64,000 nt of DNA. It comes from Acidobacteriota bacterium (GTDB lineage Bacteria > Acidobacteriota > Terriglobia > Terriglobales > SCQP01). Location of the stretch: positions 1 through 64,000 of the forward strand of contig DAIDIE010000020.1 in the NCBI GenBank assembly GCA_027459505.1, given 5' to 3'. The notes under the pieces are model-generated. The model was not told the DNA's origin. It was given only the letters and a program-made list of their open reading frames with translations, and ran no database searches. Positions within the stretch are counted from its first letter, which is position 1. Each line of letters begins with the position of its first letter. The translations under genes were made by a program, and so were the position numbers. Positions 24,481 through 36,476 of the stretch are shown piece by piece.

Positions 24481-25673
24481 CAGCAGCAGCCTCCGGGCCC
24501 GTTTGTGCCGCAAGCGCCCGCGGTGGGGGAGGAACTTTCACGGTAATCGCTGCCCTTGGTCTGACGCGCATCGCGCACCCGCATGCCGCCGGAACAAGGA
24601 AATGGCTCCGCCGCTTGGGGCGGAACCGGGATACGTGGTTCTATGGCATCAAAATGAGACTGATAGGGGTCTTTGCTGTACAGTTCGAAGGTCTTGGCGC
24701 AAACGGCGACAGGGATGCCGCGGCGCAGGAGGTGTCCATCGTCATCTTCAACCTGGCGAAACGGGCCGCGGTAAATAACCGCCTGCTTGCGTTCGAGACA
24801 GGGCCCCTGCTTGCCTTTCCAGGCCGCGACGGTGAGGCTGCGGAACTCAATGCCCTCCACCGTTTGCCAGGGCTGCCGCTGACGGTCGAGGACGGTGATG
24901 CCGTAAAAACCGGCCTCCTCGAAGGCGGCCAAAAACCGGTCTTGGCGCAGCGCCCCGGAAATGCACCCGCTCCAAAGCTCCGCGTCAGCCTGGAGGTGGG
25001 AAGGGATGTCTTCATCGCTGACGACGTCGGAGATGATGGCGCGGCCGCCACGGCGCAGGACGCGATAAATCTCGGCAAACAGCGCCGGCTTGTCCTGTGG
25101 GCGAACCAGGTTTAACACACAGTTGGAGACCACCACGTCAACACAGTCGCTGGCCACCAGCGGTTGCTCCCGCGCGCGCCGTTCCCGCTCCTGGTTGAAC
25201 GCCTGCAGGTCATGCGCGTTGCGAACCGGATGCGACGCTAAGTAGGCGTCCAGCCACTCCAGGTCGGTGCGCAGGTCCTGGATGCGGCCTTTGCGGAACT
25301 CCACATTCGCAAAGCCAACGTTACGGGCGACGGCAGGAGCGCTGCGCCGGGCCAGGGAAAGCATCTCGTCGTTCATATCGACGCCAATCACGCGGCCGGA
25401 TGGTCCCACGATCTGCGCGGCCAGGAAACAGGCCTTGCCGGCGCCCGACCCCAGGTCAAGAACGGTTTCGCCGGGAAGCAGATGCTTTGCCGGATTTCCA
25501 CAGCCATAGTCGCGCTCGATGACCTCACTGGGCAACGCTTCCAACAGCCGCTGGTCATATTCCACTGGGCAGCAAAGCGCGGGAGTGGTTTCCAAGGCGG
25601 CCGCCGCGTAACGTTCGCGGACTTCAGATTCATGATCGGGGAGAGGCGGGGTGGTCATAGAATGTGTGCTCAT
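24480..25673 (-). CDS. arsM: Arsenite methyltransferase ArsM
   Basis: 397 residues. SAM-binding motif VLDLGSGAGKACFLAAQIVG then VIGVDMNDEMLSLARR. Arsenic-binding cysteines are likely among those in TTPALCCPVEYD, in VVVSNCVLNLV and in LWSGCISGALRQ. The C-terminal 100 residues match the extension seen in arsenosugar-type ArsM (AVCAKTFELYSKDPY, FPCSGGMRVRDARQTKG) and end in a CGTNGPGGCC tail that may hold metal. It methylates As(III) stepwise, giving ArsS its substrate. The ATG overlaps the stop of the upstream membrane protein. Confidence 0.92.
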   Translation of the reverse strand: MSTHSMTTPPLPDHESEVRERYAAAALETTPALCCPVEYDQRLLEALPSEVIERDYGCGNPAKHLLPGETVLDLGSGAGKACFLAAQIVGPSGRVIGVDMNDEMLSLARRSAPAVARNVGFANVEFRKGRIQDLRTDLEWLDAYLASHPVRNAHDLQAFNQERERRAREQPLVASDCVDVVVSNCVLNLVRPQDKPALFAEIYRVLRRGGRAIISDVVSDEDIPSHLQADAELWSGCISGALRQDRFLAAFEEAGFYGITVLDRQRQPWQTVEGIEFRSLTVAAWKGKQGPCLERKQAVIYRGPFRQVEDDDGHLLRRGIPVAVCAKTFELYSKDPYQSHFDAIEPRIPVPPQAAEPFPCSGGMRVRDARQTKGSDYRESSSPTAGACGTNGPGGCC

Positions 25674-26368
25674 GATTGTTGCGGGTTAGAAGCCATTTCA
25701 GCCCGGACCTGGCTTGTAAAGCAGGTGCGCGCGGCGCTCAGGGCGACGCTCGGTTGGGCGCCAGTCCAGCGCCGGGCCAACCACGCGAGGCTAATGCCAT
25801 AAGCCGCGTGGGCGGTCAAAACCGTGACTGGAAAGCCCGCGGAAAACTGCAGTCCGAAGAAGCCGACGCCCAGTGAGCTGACGACCGGGCTCAGCATAAA
25901 TCCCACCCCGAGCGCTATCCCATAAACGGCGCCGGCCCATATCCGCCGGGCGCCAATTAACAGCGCATAAATGATGCCGAAGCTGACGCCGTTCCAAAAA
26001 TGATAAAGCCATCCGGCGATATCGGAGGCACGGTCGGGACCGTTGGCAAAACGGTTGAGCAGCAGCACGCCCATTAAACGGGGCAGGTTGCCCGGCATCC
26101 AGCCCAAGTGGTAGCCGGTCAGGCGAACGGCTTCCAGCGCAAGTGTCGCCACCGCTCCCGCCGATCCACCCCAAACGACAGCCCGCCAGATGACCGGCTG
26201 GCGTATCCGCAGAAACAAGGCGAGCGCCACCATTGCCAGTACCGCCGGCACAAGTAGATGCGTTGCGAGGCGAGAAAGGTCGCTATAGCCCGCCATGGCC
26301 GCTGGAAATATGTTGGGACCAATGGCCGCGAGCAACGTGAAAAGCGCAATCAGGATCATGGTCCGCAT
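25670..26368 (-). CDS. Multi-spanning membrane protein heading the arsenosugar operon
   Basis: 232 residues, about seven hydrophobic segments. ATG at 26368 has a strong GGAGG site (GGAGGTGCACCC then ATG); the longer open frame is a shadow. No domain name comes to mind. Conserved-looking stretches are GGSAGAVATLALEAVRLTGYHLGWMPGN, DIAGWLYHFWNGVSFGIIYALL and GFMLSPVVSSLGVGFFG. It overlaps arsM by 4 nt, so it is part of the operon. A transport or membrane-sensing function for arsenic compounds is possible but not shown. Confidence 0.7.
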   Translation of the reverse strand: MRTMILIALFTLLAAIGPNIFPAAMAGYSDLSRLATHLLVPAVLAMVALALFLRIRQPVIWRAVVWGGSAGAVATLALEAVRLTGYHLGWMPGNLPRLMGVLLLNRFANGPDRASDIAGWLYHFWNGVSFGIIYALLIGARRIWAGAVYGIALGVGFMLSPVVSSLGVGFFGLQFSAGFPVTVLTAHAAYGISLAWLARRWTGAQPSVALSAARTCFTSQVRAEMASNPQQS

Positions 26369-26423
26369 GGGTGCACCTCCAATGGGAGGCGGGGAGGAGT
26401 GCGCATCCTCCCCGCTGGAACCG

Positions 26424-26894
26424 CTACTGTGCCGCCATTTGCGCCAGCATCTGGAGCTTCTGGTCGAGCATCCGCGACGTCTTGGTGATCGCGTCGTTAT
26501 GGAATTGGCCGAGCAACGTTGAAGGTGTGTCAAAGCTGACGTAGGTCTTGCCGTTGCGGGCTTGGTACACGAAGATGCGGAGGGGAACGTAGAGGCCCAC
26601 CGCATGACTTTGCTGGAACAACATCTTTCCCACCGTTGGATTGCCGACCAGAAACAGGGTTGCCTTGAGCGGCAGCCCGGTCATCGACAACATGTTGCCC
26701 TGATCGACCGTGGCCATGATCATCATGCCGCCGTGGCTTACGCCAGCTTTCAGCGCGTTGACGGTCTGGTCGAAAGATTTGTGACTTTGCAGCGCGACGC
26801 GGCCGGTTTGCGCGGAGGCGGAGGCCAGCGGTGCAAGCGCCAGAAGAGTAAGCGCCAGTAGACGCCGTGCTGGAAGTAGATGGAGAAATCTCAT
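26424..26894 (-). CDS. Secreted DUF302 protein
   Basis: 156 residues. Signal peptide (LLALTLLALAPLASASAQ), then the DUF302 fold: SFDQTVNALKAGVSHGGMMIMATVDQG, LFLVGNPTVGKMLFQQSHAVGLYVPLRIFVYQ and KTYVSFDTPSTLL. DUF302 proteins are small alpha/beta proteins found near redox and metal genes. It lies 55 bp upstream of the operon's first gene on the same strand, so it may be its first cistron. The gap between them holds a GGAGG-containing leader but no clear terminator. Confidence 0.8.
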   Translation of the reverse strand: MRFLHLLPARRLLALTLLALAPLASASAQTGRVALQSHKSFDQTVNALKAGVSHGGMMIMATVDQGNMLSMTGLPLKATLFLVGNPTVGKMLFQQSHAVGLYVPLRIFVYQARNGKTYVSFDTPSTLLGQFHNDAITKTSRMLDQKLQMLAQMAAQ

Positions 26895-27081
26895 TGCAAA
26901 TCCCTTTCCTGAAAAGCATTCGGCGGACGTTCCGTTCCGTGGTTTCCGGATTGCGCGCCTACCCGCTTGATCCCGCAGAGTCGTCCTCGTTTCGCGAAAA
27001 AGTTTTCGCCGGAAATGAGAAACGAAATGCTTGCTGCGGCATCATGCTAGCCGTGCCCCTTCTTTTGGGGGTGCGCTTTTC
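26895..27081. promoter_or_regulatory. Divergent intergenic region between DUF302 and the ECF sigma gene
   Basis: 187 bp shared by the leftward arsenosugar block and the rightward sigma gene. It contains an A/T-rich patch (TTTCGCGAAAAAGTTTTCGC near 26990) with partial dyad symmetry. I cannot point to exact -35 and -10 boxes. This is the obvious place for control by the sigma factor. Confidence 0.4.
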
Positions 27082-27732
27082 ATGACCACTGATCCTCAAC
27101 CTGTGGCTGCCAGCGGCGCCAGTCCGGAAACGGAGCGACTGCTGGCGCGAATCCGCGCCGGCGAGAAGGGTTGTTTTCTCGAATTGATTCAGCCCTACGC
27201 GCGCAGCATCTACCTTGTCGCCAACTCGATCCTGAAAAACCGGGAGGATGCCGAGGAGGTTGCCCAGGAGACGGTCTTCAGAGCGTTTCAGCGACTCGAT
27301 CAATTGCGCGACATTGGCAGTCTGAAAAGTTGGCTGCTCCAGATTGCGGTCAATGAAGCCCGTCAGCGCCTCCGGCATCGCCAGCGCCATCCCTGTGTTT
27401 CCCTTGACGAGGAATTCGGCGACGAGGCTCAAGTAATGCCGCGGCAGTTGGCCGACTGGCGCGAAATCCCTTCTGTGACGTTGGAGAGGAAGGAAACCAG
27501 GGAGCACCTGCGGCGCGCGTTGGAGCGCCTGCCGCCCCATTACCGGCAGGTCTTCCTGTTGCGGGATGTGCAGCATTTGGCGGAGAAGGAGGCGGCGCAA
27601 GTGCTTGGCGTTTCGGCTAGCACGGTCAAGATGCGGCTGCACCGCGCCCGCCTGCAATTGCGCGAGGATCTCGCCCCGGTGTTCAGGAAACGGTGGAAGG
27701 ACCGGCTTTCCGCGCTTTGGAGTAAATCATGA
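27082..27732 (+). CDS. ECF-type RNA polymerase sigma factor
   Basis: 216 residues from ATG at 27082. Region 2: IQPYARSIYLVANSILKNREDAEEVAQETVFRAFQRL, then KSWLLQIAVNEARQRLRH. Region 4: LERLPPHYRQVFLLRDVQHLAEKEAAQVLGVSASTVKMRLHRAR, which contains the helix-turn-helix that reads the -35 element. The stop overlaps the ATG of a zinc-finger anti-sigma factor. Divergent to the DUF302/arsenosugar block, so a role in its induction is likely but unproven. Confidence 0.9.
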   Translation: MTTDPQPVAASGASPETERLLARIRAGEKGCFLELIQPYARSIYLVANSILKNREDAEEVAQETVFRAFQRLDQLRDIGSLKSWLLQIAVNEARQRLRHRQRHPCVSLDEEFGDEAQVMPRQLADWREIPSVTLERKETREHLRRALERLPPHYRQVFLLRDVQHLAEKEAAQVLGVSASTVKMRLHRARLQLREDLAPVFRKRWKDRLSALWSKS

Positions 27733-27962
27733 TCAGTTGCGAGCACGTGATCCACGAATTGTCTTCGTATATTGACGGCGACAGCGATCCCGAATTGCGC
27801 CAGGCGATCGAACGGCACCTGCGTGGATGCCGGCGCTGTTCAGTCGTACTCGACTCCACCCGCAAGCTTCTCCTGATTTATGGTGACGAAGATGTGCTGG
27901 AGGTGCCAGCCGGCTATTTCGAACGGTTGCGAACGTCGTTTTTGGCCCGCGTAAGTCGCTAG
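27729..27962 (+). CDS. Zinc-finger anti-sigma factor (short)
   Basis: 77 residues, ATGA overlap with the sigma gene. CEHVIHELSSYIDGDSD, then IERHLRGCRRCSVVLDS gives the H-x3-C-x2-C zinc-binding anti-sigma domain. Unlike membrane anti-sigma factors it has no transmembrane segment, so it may sense redox or metal state in the cytoplasm, as ZAS proteins do. The thiol-zinc site could react with arsenite; this is inference. Confidence 0.85.
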   Translation: MISCEHVIHELSSYIDGDSDPELRQAIERHLRGCRRCSVVLDSTRKLLLIYGDEDVLEVPAGYFERLRTSFLARVSR

Positions 27963-28360
27963 GGATCGCGCAAGCGGCTGCCTGGAGCCATGCCTCCACA
28001 CCCAATACCCTCCCAAACAAAGAAGGGCGCGCACGGCGTTTCCTGAACGGGCGCCGGCGTGGCAGCTACGCCGCACCGATCCGCATCCAAGCCTGCGGAA
28101 GATGCGGCGGCAACATGTCCTGGTACTTCTATTGGTTCATGCTTCCCGTCTGCGTTGTTGTAGCGGCGACCGCAACCTTTAGTCGCGATCCACTTTGAAA
28201 GCCTTGCCGGCGTAGTGGCCTTCGCTCTTCCAGCGCCGCCAATACCCCCAAGAGTCCGGGGCTGAACATGATTCGTAGCGCGCTTTTCACAATTGCCGCC
28301 TAGAACTTCTCGATGCACGGCTCCCCTTTGGGGTCCGTTCGATGCTGCGGCGATCCAAGG
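27963..28360. other. Intergenic region, no firm gene
   Basis: About 400 bp between the anti-sigma gene and the truncated merA. A short frame at 28115-28198 encodes a 27-residue hydrophobic peptide (MSWYFYWFMLPVCVVVAATA...), perhaps a small membrane protein, but it has no good ribosome binding site. Nothing else supported. Confidence 0.3.
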
Positions 28361-29521
28361 TCAGCCCGAGCAGCAGGAAAGCTTACTAACATCTCTGGTG
28401 AACGATTGGGCGGTGAGTTTGAGACCCTCAACCATGGTGAGATAGGGGAAGAGTCGATCCGCCAGAACCTTGACTTGCATACCGATTGAGATCGCAAGGG
28501 CCGCTGTCTGAATCAGTTCGCCCGCTTCCGCCGCCACCGCCTGAGCGCCCAGAAGGACACCTGAATCCTCATCGACGACAACCTTAATGAAGCCGCGGGT
28601 GTCGAAGTGGACCAAGGCGCGCGGCACCTGATCGAGGGCAAGGACGCGAGTTGCGACCTTTTGCCCGGCGGCGCGCGCTTGCGCTTCGGATTGCCCGGCG
28701 GTGGCAATCTGCGGGTCGGTGAAGATCACCGCCGGCATGGCTGATAGGTCCAGGGTTGCCACGCCGCCGGTCATGTTGATCGCCGCCCTGTTTCCTCCCG
28801 CAGCCGCGATGTAGACGTGCTGCGGGAGCGCCGTACAGTCACCGGCCGCATAAATTGCAAGGTTGGTCGTCGCCATGTGGTCATCGACGACAATGGCGCC
28901 GTTCCCGTTCACCCTCACTCCGGCGCTGTCCAGGCGCAGTTCCGCGGTATTCGGGGTACGGCCGGTGGCCACCAGCAGTTTGTCGCAAAACACGGGTCCA
29001 GCACCAGCGGCGACGGTGAACTGATTGCGGGAGAATGCAATCGAATGCACGGCAGCATGCTCGCGGATTTGAATGCCTTCGGCGGCGAATACCTCCGCCA
29101 TGGCGCGCCCAATCATCGGATCCTCGTGGGAAAGTAAACGGCTTCTGGCCAGGATCGTGACCTGGCTGCCAAGCCGCGAAAAGGCCTGCGCGAGTTCGAC
29201 GGCGACGGTGGATGCACCGAGAATCGCCAGGCGTGGCGGAATATCCGGTGTCATGAGCGCATCCGTCGAAGTCCAATAAGGTGTTCCGCTGAGTCCGGGG
29301 ATGTCCGGAATCGCCGGGCGGGCGCCTGTGGCGATCAAGGCACGGTCAAAACCGATCAAGTCGCGGCCGCCTTCGGAAACACATTCGATGTGGCTGCCAT
29401 CGACAAACCGCGCTCTGCCCCGCAGGACTCGAACATTCGGAAAAGAAGCCAGGAGCTCCTCGTACTTGGCGGACCGCAGGCGGTCAACAAGCGCTTGCTG
29501 CTGGCTTCGTGTTGTGCCCAA
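28361..29521 (-). pseudogene. merA: Mercuric reductase, 5'-truncated
   Basis: 386 residues from a TTG; an in-frame TGA lies nine codons further upstream. It matches MerA from QQQALVDRLRSAKYEELL through ALIATGARPAIPDIPGL, LAILGASTVAVELAQAFSRLGS, YAAGDCTALPQHVYIAA and the C-terminal KLSCCSG with the vicinal cysteines that hand Hg(II) to the active site. The first 85 or so core residues are gone: the FAD Rossmann motif and the redox CxxxxC. It cannot reduce mercury as it stands. It ends 90 bp before the start of the beta-lactamase-like gene, so the break is near 29545. Confidence 0.8.
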
Positions 29522-29610
29522 ATTCGCCTTGACAAGAGTGGCTGGTCACGCCGTCGAGTGCTGCGCTTGATCCCGCGCCCCCTCCGGGGCACAATGCCAG
29601 CGAGACAAGC

Positions 29611-30546
29611 ATGAAGACCCGCACGAACCTTCTGTCCGTTATGGTTGCGCTTGGCTGCTTTACGCCGCTGGCGGGCGCCTCCGCCCCGGCCGCTGCCAAG
29701 CCGGCTGCCACCGCGCTTTCCGGGCAAATCCGGGCTGACGCGGCGGCGTTTGGCGGTCACGTGGCCTTTGCCGCGGTGGACCTGAAGACTGGAAAGCGCG
29801 TCAGCCTGCATGCGGAGCGCCGCGTACCCAGCGCTTCGGTGATCAAGCTGCCGGTAATGGTGGAAGCCTTCTACCTGATGCAGCAGGGCAAGCTGCGCTG
29901 GTCGCAGCCGGTGCGCGAGACCGCTTTTGATCGCGTTCCCGGCTCCGGGATTCTCCGATTTCTCTCCCCCAACCTGCACCTCACTCTGGGCGACGCCATC
30001 ACGCTGATGATCGAGTTGAGCGACAACACCGCTGCCAACATCGTGATCCGCCATACCGGCATCGCGCCGGTCAACGACCGGATGCGCGCCCTGGGACTGA
30101 AGAACACGCAGTTGCTGGCCTTTGTTTTTCACTCGCCGCACCAGCGCACCGCCGATCAGAAGCAGTTTGGGTTGGGATTCACCACGGCGAGCGACATGGT
30201 TCGGCTGCTCACCATGATTGAGCGGCACCGGATTCTGACTCCCGCCGCCTGCGAGCAGATGCTGGGCATTTTGCGCGCGCAGCAGGATAACGAAGCCTTT
30301 CCCCGGGAGACGGCCGATTTCCCGGGCGTCACCTGGGCTCATAAAACCGGCGCCCTGGACGCCGTCCGCAACGATGTGGGCATTGCGGAGGGCCCGGATG
30401 GAGCGGTGGTGATGGCGGGTTTTGCCTACGACTCGCCCAGTCAGGAATGGACGGCGGAAAATCCCGCGCTGCTGGTTTTGGCGCATTTGGCGCGCACGGC
30501 TTTGACCGGATTTTACGGCGTGCCCGCGGTGGCGGCAGCGCATTAG
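29611..30546 (+). CDS. Class A beta-lactamase-like serine hydrolase
   Basis: 311 residues with a signal peptide (VMVALGCFTPLAGASA). Active-site motifs: SVIK (SxxK) near residue 76, SDN in MIELSDNTAANIV, and KTG in TWAHKTGALD. The omega-loop glutamate that deacylates penicillins in class A enzymes has no clear counterpart in GLKNTQLLAFVFHSPHQRT. So it may be a slow or non-lactamase esterase/peptidase of the beta-lactamase2 family. It is periplasmic, and transcribed away from the merA remnant. Confidence 0.8.
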   Translation: MKTRTNLLSVMVALGCFTPLAGASAPAAAKPAATALSGQIRADAAAFGGHVAFAAVDLKTGKRVSLHAERRVPSASVIKLPVMVEAFYLMQQGKLRWSQPVRETAFDRVPGSGILRFLSPNLHLTLGDAITLMIELSDNTAANIVIRHTGIAPVNDRMRALGLKNTQLLAFVFHSPHQRTADQKQFGLGFTTASDMVRLLTMIERHRILTPAACEQMLGILRAQQDNEAFPRETADFPGVTWAHKTGALDAVRNDVGIAEGPDGAVVMAGFAYDSPSQEWTAENPALLVLAHLARTALTGFYGVPAVAAAH

Positions 30547-30609
30547 AAGCCGGCGCATACGCTCTTGCCGTAACGTCGCTCCCGACCGGGGAAGGAGGTT
30601 TTTGCGCTC

Positions 30610-30638
30610 TTCAGCTTCGCTGCCGGTTCTGCTAAAAT
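30610..30638 (+). promoter_or_regulatory. Candidate sigma70 promoter for carAB
   Basis: TTCAGC at 30610 and TAAAAT at 30633 with a 17-bp spacer and a TG extension (TGCTAAAAT). A GTCTGA/TCAGAC inverted repeat (30649-30673) lies in the leader, and AGGAG at 30689-30693 is the ribosome binding site for carA. Confidence 0.45.
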
Positions 30639-30697
30639 GAACTGATCCGTCTGAGAAACCAGGCCGATCAGACCCTTCACCCAGTTGCAGGAGTGTA

Positions 30698-31864
30698 ATG
30701 GAGGCCATCCTCGCCCTCGAAGACGGAAGAATCTTCCACGGAATTGGTTTTGGTGCTTTAAGCGGCGGTGCTTCTCCCCGAAGCGCGGCCGGCGAGGTGG
30801 TTTTCAATACCTCATTAACCGGATACCAGGAGATTTTCACCGACCCCTCCTACGCCGGACAGATCGTCTGCCTCACCAACCCGGAAATCGGCAACTACGG
30901 CACCAACCTCTCCGACGAGGAGGCGGCGCGCCCCTACATTGAAGGCCTTGTGGTGCGTGAGTTCTCCCCGGTGGCCAGCAACTGGCGCAGCGAGGAGCTT
31001 TGCCAAGGCTACCTTGAACGGCAGGGCATCGCAGTCATTTCCGAACTCGATACGCGCGCACTGGTGCGCCACCTGCGCCAGCACGGCGTCAAGCGCGGCG
31101 TGATTGGACTGGCCAGCGATGGTGCGGAGGCGCTGATTGCGCGCGCCCGCGCCATCCCCCGCATGGACGGTTTGGACCTGGCCTGCAAAGTCACCACCGC
31201 GAAGTCCTACGATTGGGCGCAGGGACTGCATCCGCTGGATCAGAGTTTTGGCGAAGATGCGCCCGCAAAAGCGGAATCGCGCTTTCACGTGATTGCTTAC
31301 GACTTCGGCATCAAGCGCAACATACTGCGGCAACTCACGGATAAAGGTTGCCGCGTGACGGTGGTACCGGCCAAAACCTCCGCCGAGGACGTGCTGGCGC
31401 TCAGGCCGGATGGGGTGTTTCTCTCCAACGGCCCCGGCGATCCCGAGCCCTGTACGTACGCGCACGACAATCTGCGGCGGCTAGCCGGGCGCACCCCGCT
31501 GTTTGGCATTTGCCTGGGCCACCAGCTTCTCGGGCTTGCCCTGGGAGGCAAGACCTACAAGCTCAAGTTTGGCCACCACGGGGGCAACCACCCGGTGCGC
31601 AACGAGAGTAACGGAAAGATCGAAATCACCGCGCACAACCACAACTTCGCCGTCGACCCCGATTCGCTGAAGAACGCGGAAGTGGATTTGACGCATTGGG
31701 ATCTGAACGATCAGACGCTGGAAGGCATGCGCCACCGCACCCTGCCGCTGTTCAGCGTGCAGTACCATCCGGAGGCCGCGCCGGGACCGCACGATTCGCA
31801 TTACCTGTTTGACGATTTCGTGCGGATGATGGGCGACTGGAAGAAGAACGCGAAGAAAAACTGA
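30698..31864 (+). CDS. carA: Carbamoyl-phosphate synthase small subunit
   Basis: 388 residues, normal size. N-terminal domain with VVFNTSLTGYQEIFTDPSY and TNPEIGNYG. C-terminal class I glutaminase: GVFLSNGPGDPEP, FGICLGHQLLGLALGG with the nucleophilic Cys near residue 269, and VQYHPEAAPGPHD with the catalytic His and Glu. It supplies ammonia from glutamine to CarB for carbamoyl phosphate used in arginine and pyrimidine synthesis. carB follows after 108 bp. Confidence 0.97.
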   Translation: MEAILALEDGRIFHGIGFGALSGGASPRSAAGEVVFNTSLTGYQEIFTDPSYAGQIVCLTNPEIGNYGTNLSDEEAARPYIEGLVVREFSPVASNWRSEELCQGYLERQGIAVISELDTRALVRHLRQHGVKRGVIGLASDGAEALIARARAIPRMDGLDLACKVTTAKSYDWAQGLHPLDQSFGEDAPAKAESRFHVIAYDFGIKRNILRQLTDKGCRVTVVPAKTSAEDVLALRPDGVFLSNGPGDPEPCTYAHDNLRRLAGRTPLFGICLGHQLLGLALGGKTYKLKFGHHGGNHPVRNESNGKIEITAHNHNFAVDPDSLKNAEVDLTHWDLNDQTLEGMRHRTLPLFSVQYHPEAAPGPHDSHYLFDDFVRMMGDWKKNAKKN

Positions 31865-31972
31865 TTCGCGCGGAAGAACGGAACGCAGCCCCGGAAGGGT
31901 AGTGACAACCGCGGCGTTGCGCGCAGGCCCGGCTGCCGGCGCGCGCCGCCCGCTAGATAGAGGAACTGGAAC

Positions 31973-35326
<3,354 letters not shown>

Positions 35327-35431
35327 ACCGGGTAAATATCCGTTGAACGGCGCGGCGAGAAACCCGTTAAGCTCCCGTCGCGCCGGAAAATCTGTGTCCT
35401 CCAGCTTGCCGCCGGCAGTACCATAGTCGTT

Positions 35432-35944
35432 GTGCCGTGCCCCTTCTTTCAACCCTTGCAGGTGGCCTCGGGAGAGTTCTTCTTCCCTGGACGGGCGCCG
35501 TTGGGGCGCATCTATACGGGGCGCTGCCAGAGCGGGGCCTCGCCCTCTGGCGAACCACGCGGCAATGGCAATTGCGGTGAGGAGTTTTCCCTCAACAGCC
35601 GCGAACAATTGGAGTACTGCAATTTCGGCTGCGCGCACCAGTGCCCCGGTTTTCCAAGTAATGCGGTAGCCGACCGCGTCAGCCTGGTGGTTTCGCGGGA
35701 GCTGCCGGATCGCAGCCGTGTCCAGGTGACATTTGCGCTGGAGCTGCGGCATGAGCCGGTCGCGGTGGGCACGTTGCTGTGGAACGCGGAGACCTGCGAA
35801 TGGCTGCGGCCCGCGGCGCGGGTCAGCGCCGCCCTGCTGCGCCAGGCGGAGTGCCTGCTGCAGTCCCATGGCTACCAGGTGCGCACGGGTATGATGAAAG
35901 ACGAGGAGTGCCCGGCGGCGGTACCGGGCGATGTTGCCCTATGA
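35432..35944 (+). CDS. Cys-rich hypothetical protein
   Basis: 170 residues from GTG at 35432. The N-terminal half has well-spaced cysteines: VPCPFFQP, then GRIYTGRCQSG, GNCGEEF, and YCNFGCAHQCPGF, enough for a zinc or Fe-S site. The C-terminal half is alpha/beta without a motif I recognise. No signal peptide. The stop overlaps the thioesterase start (ATGA), so both are co-translated with msrB downstream. Function unknown. Confidence 0.65.
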   Translation: MPCPFFQPLQVASGEFFFPGRAPLGRIYTGRCQSGASPSGEPRGNGNCGEEFSLNSREQLEYCNFGCAHQCPGFPSNAVADRVSLVVSRELPDRSRVQVTFALELRHEPVAVGTLLWNAETCEWLRPAARVSAALLRQAECLLQSHGYQVRTGMMKDEECPAAVPGDVAL

Positions 35945-36468
35945 ATGTGATCGGAAATGGACCCTCGGCAAAACCGGTGCGCGCCTCGCAGGCGGAGATG
36001 ACCGAAGTCGTTTTGCCCAACGACGCCAACCCGCTGGGCAATATTCTGGGCGGCAAGGTGATGCATCTGGTGGACGTCTGTGGTGCGATTGCCGCGCATC
36101 GCCACTCCGCCAGCTACGTGGTGACCGCCTCGGTTGACCACATGGATTTCGTCAATCCGGTGCGGGTTGGCGACCTGATTATCCTGAAGGCCAGCGTGAA
36201 CCGCGTCTTCCGCACCTCGCTGGAAGTCGGTGTGAAGGTGTTTTCCGAAAACGTCCTCACCGGCCAGCGGCAGCACACCAGCTCGGCTTACCTGACCTTT
36301 GTGGCGCTGGACGAGTACGGCCGGCGCAAGGAGATCCCCCCGGTGCTTCCCGAATCGGAGGAAGAGAAGCGCCGTTATGAAGAGGCGGGCACGCGCCGCG
36401 AGTATCGCTTATTCGAGCGGCAGCGCAAGAAATCCAACGCGCAAAAATCCGCGTCTCAACAGGGTTGA
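35941..36468 (+). CDS. Acyl-CoA thioesterase (hotdog fold)
   Basis: 175 residues. [30 protein letters not shown] is the hotdog helix with the Asp used in catalysis; [36 protein letters not shown] completes the YciA/BACH-type pattern. These enzymes hydrolyse acyl-CoA in the cytoplasm. The last 35 residues are charged and variable. Between the Cys-rich gene (4-nt overlap) and msrB (8-nt gap). Confidence 0.88.
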   Translation: MNVIGNGPSAKPVRASQAEMTEVVLPNDANPLGNILGGKVMHLVDVCGAIAAHRHSASYVVTASVDHMDFVNPVRVGDLIILKASVNRVFRTSLEVGVKVFSENVLTGQRQHTSSAYLTFVALDEYGRRKEIPPVLPESEEEKRRYEEAGTRREYRLFERQRKKSNAQKSASQQG

Positions 36469-36476
36469 GGGAAATC

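Noticed and set aside
30649-30673. Pyrimidine or arginine attenuator upstream of carA
   Set aside because: The inverted repeat has only six pairs and no T-run or leader peptide. Too weak to call.
29356-30840. A 494-codon minus-strand open frame
   Set aside because: Antisense to the beta-lactamase-like gene and to the start of carA.
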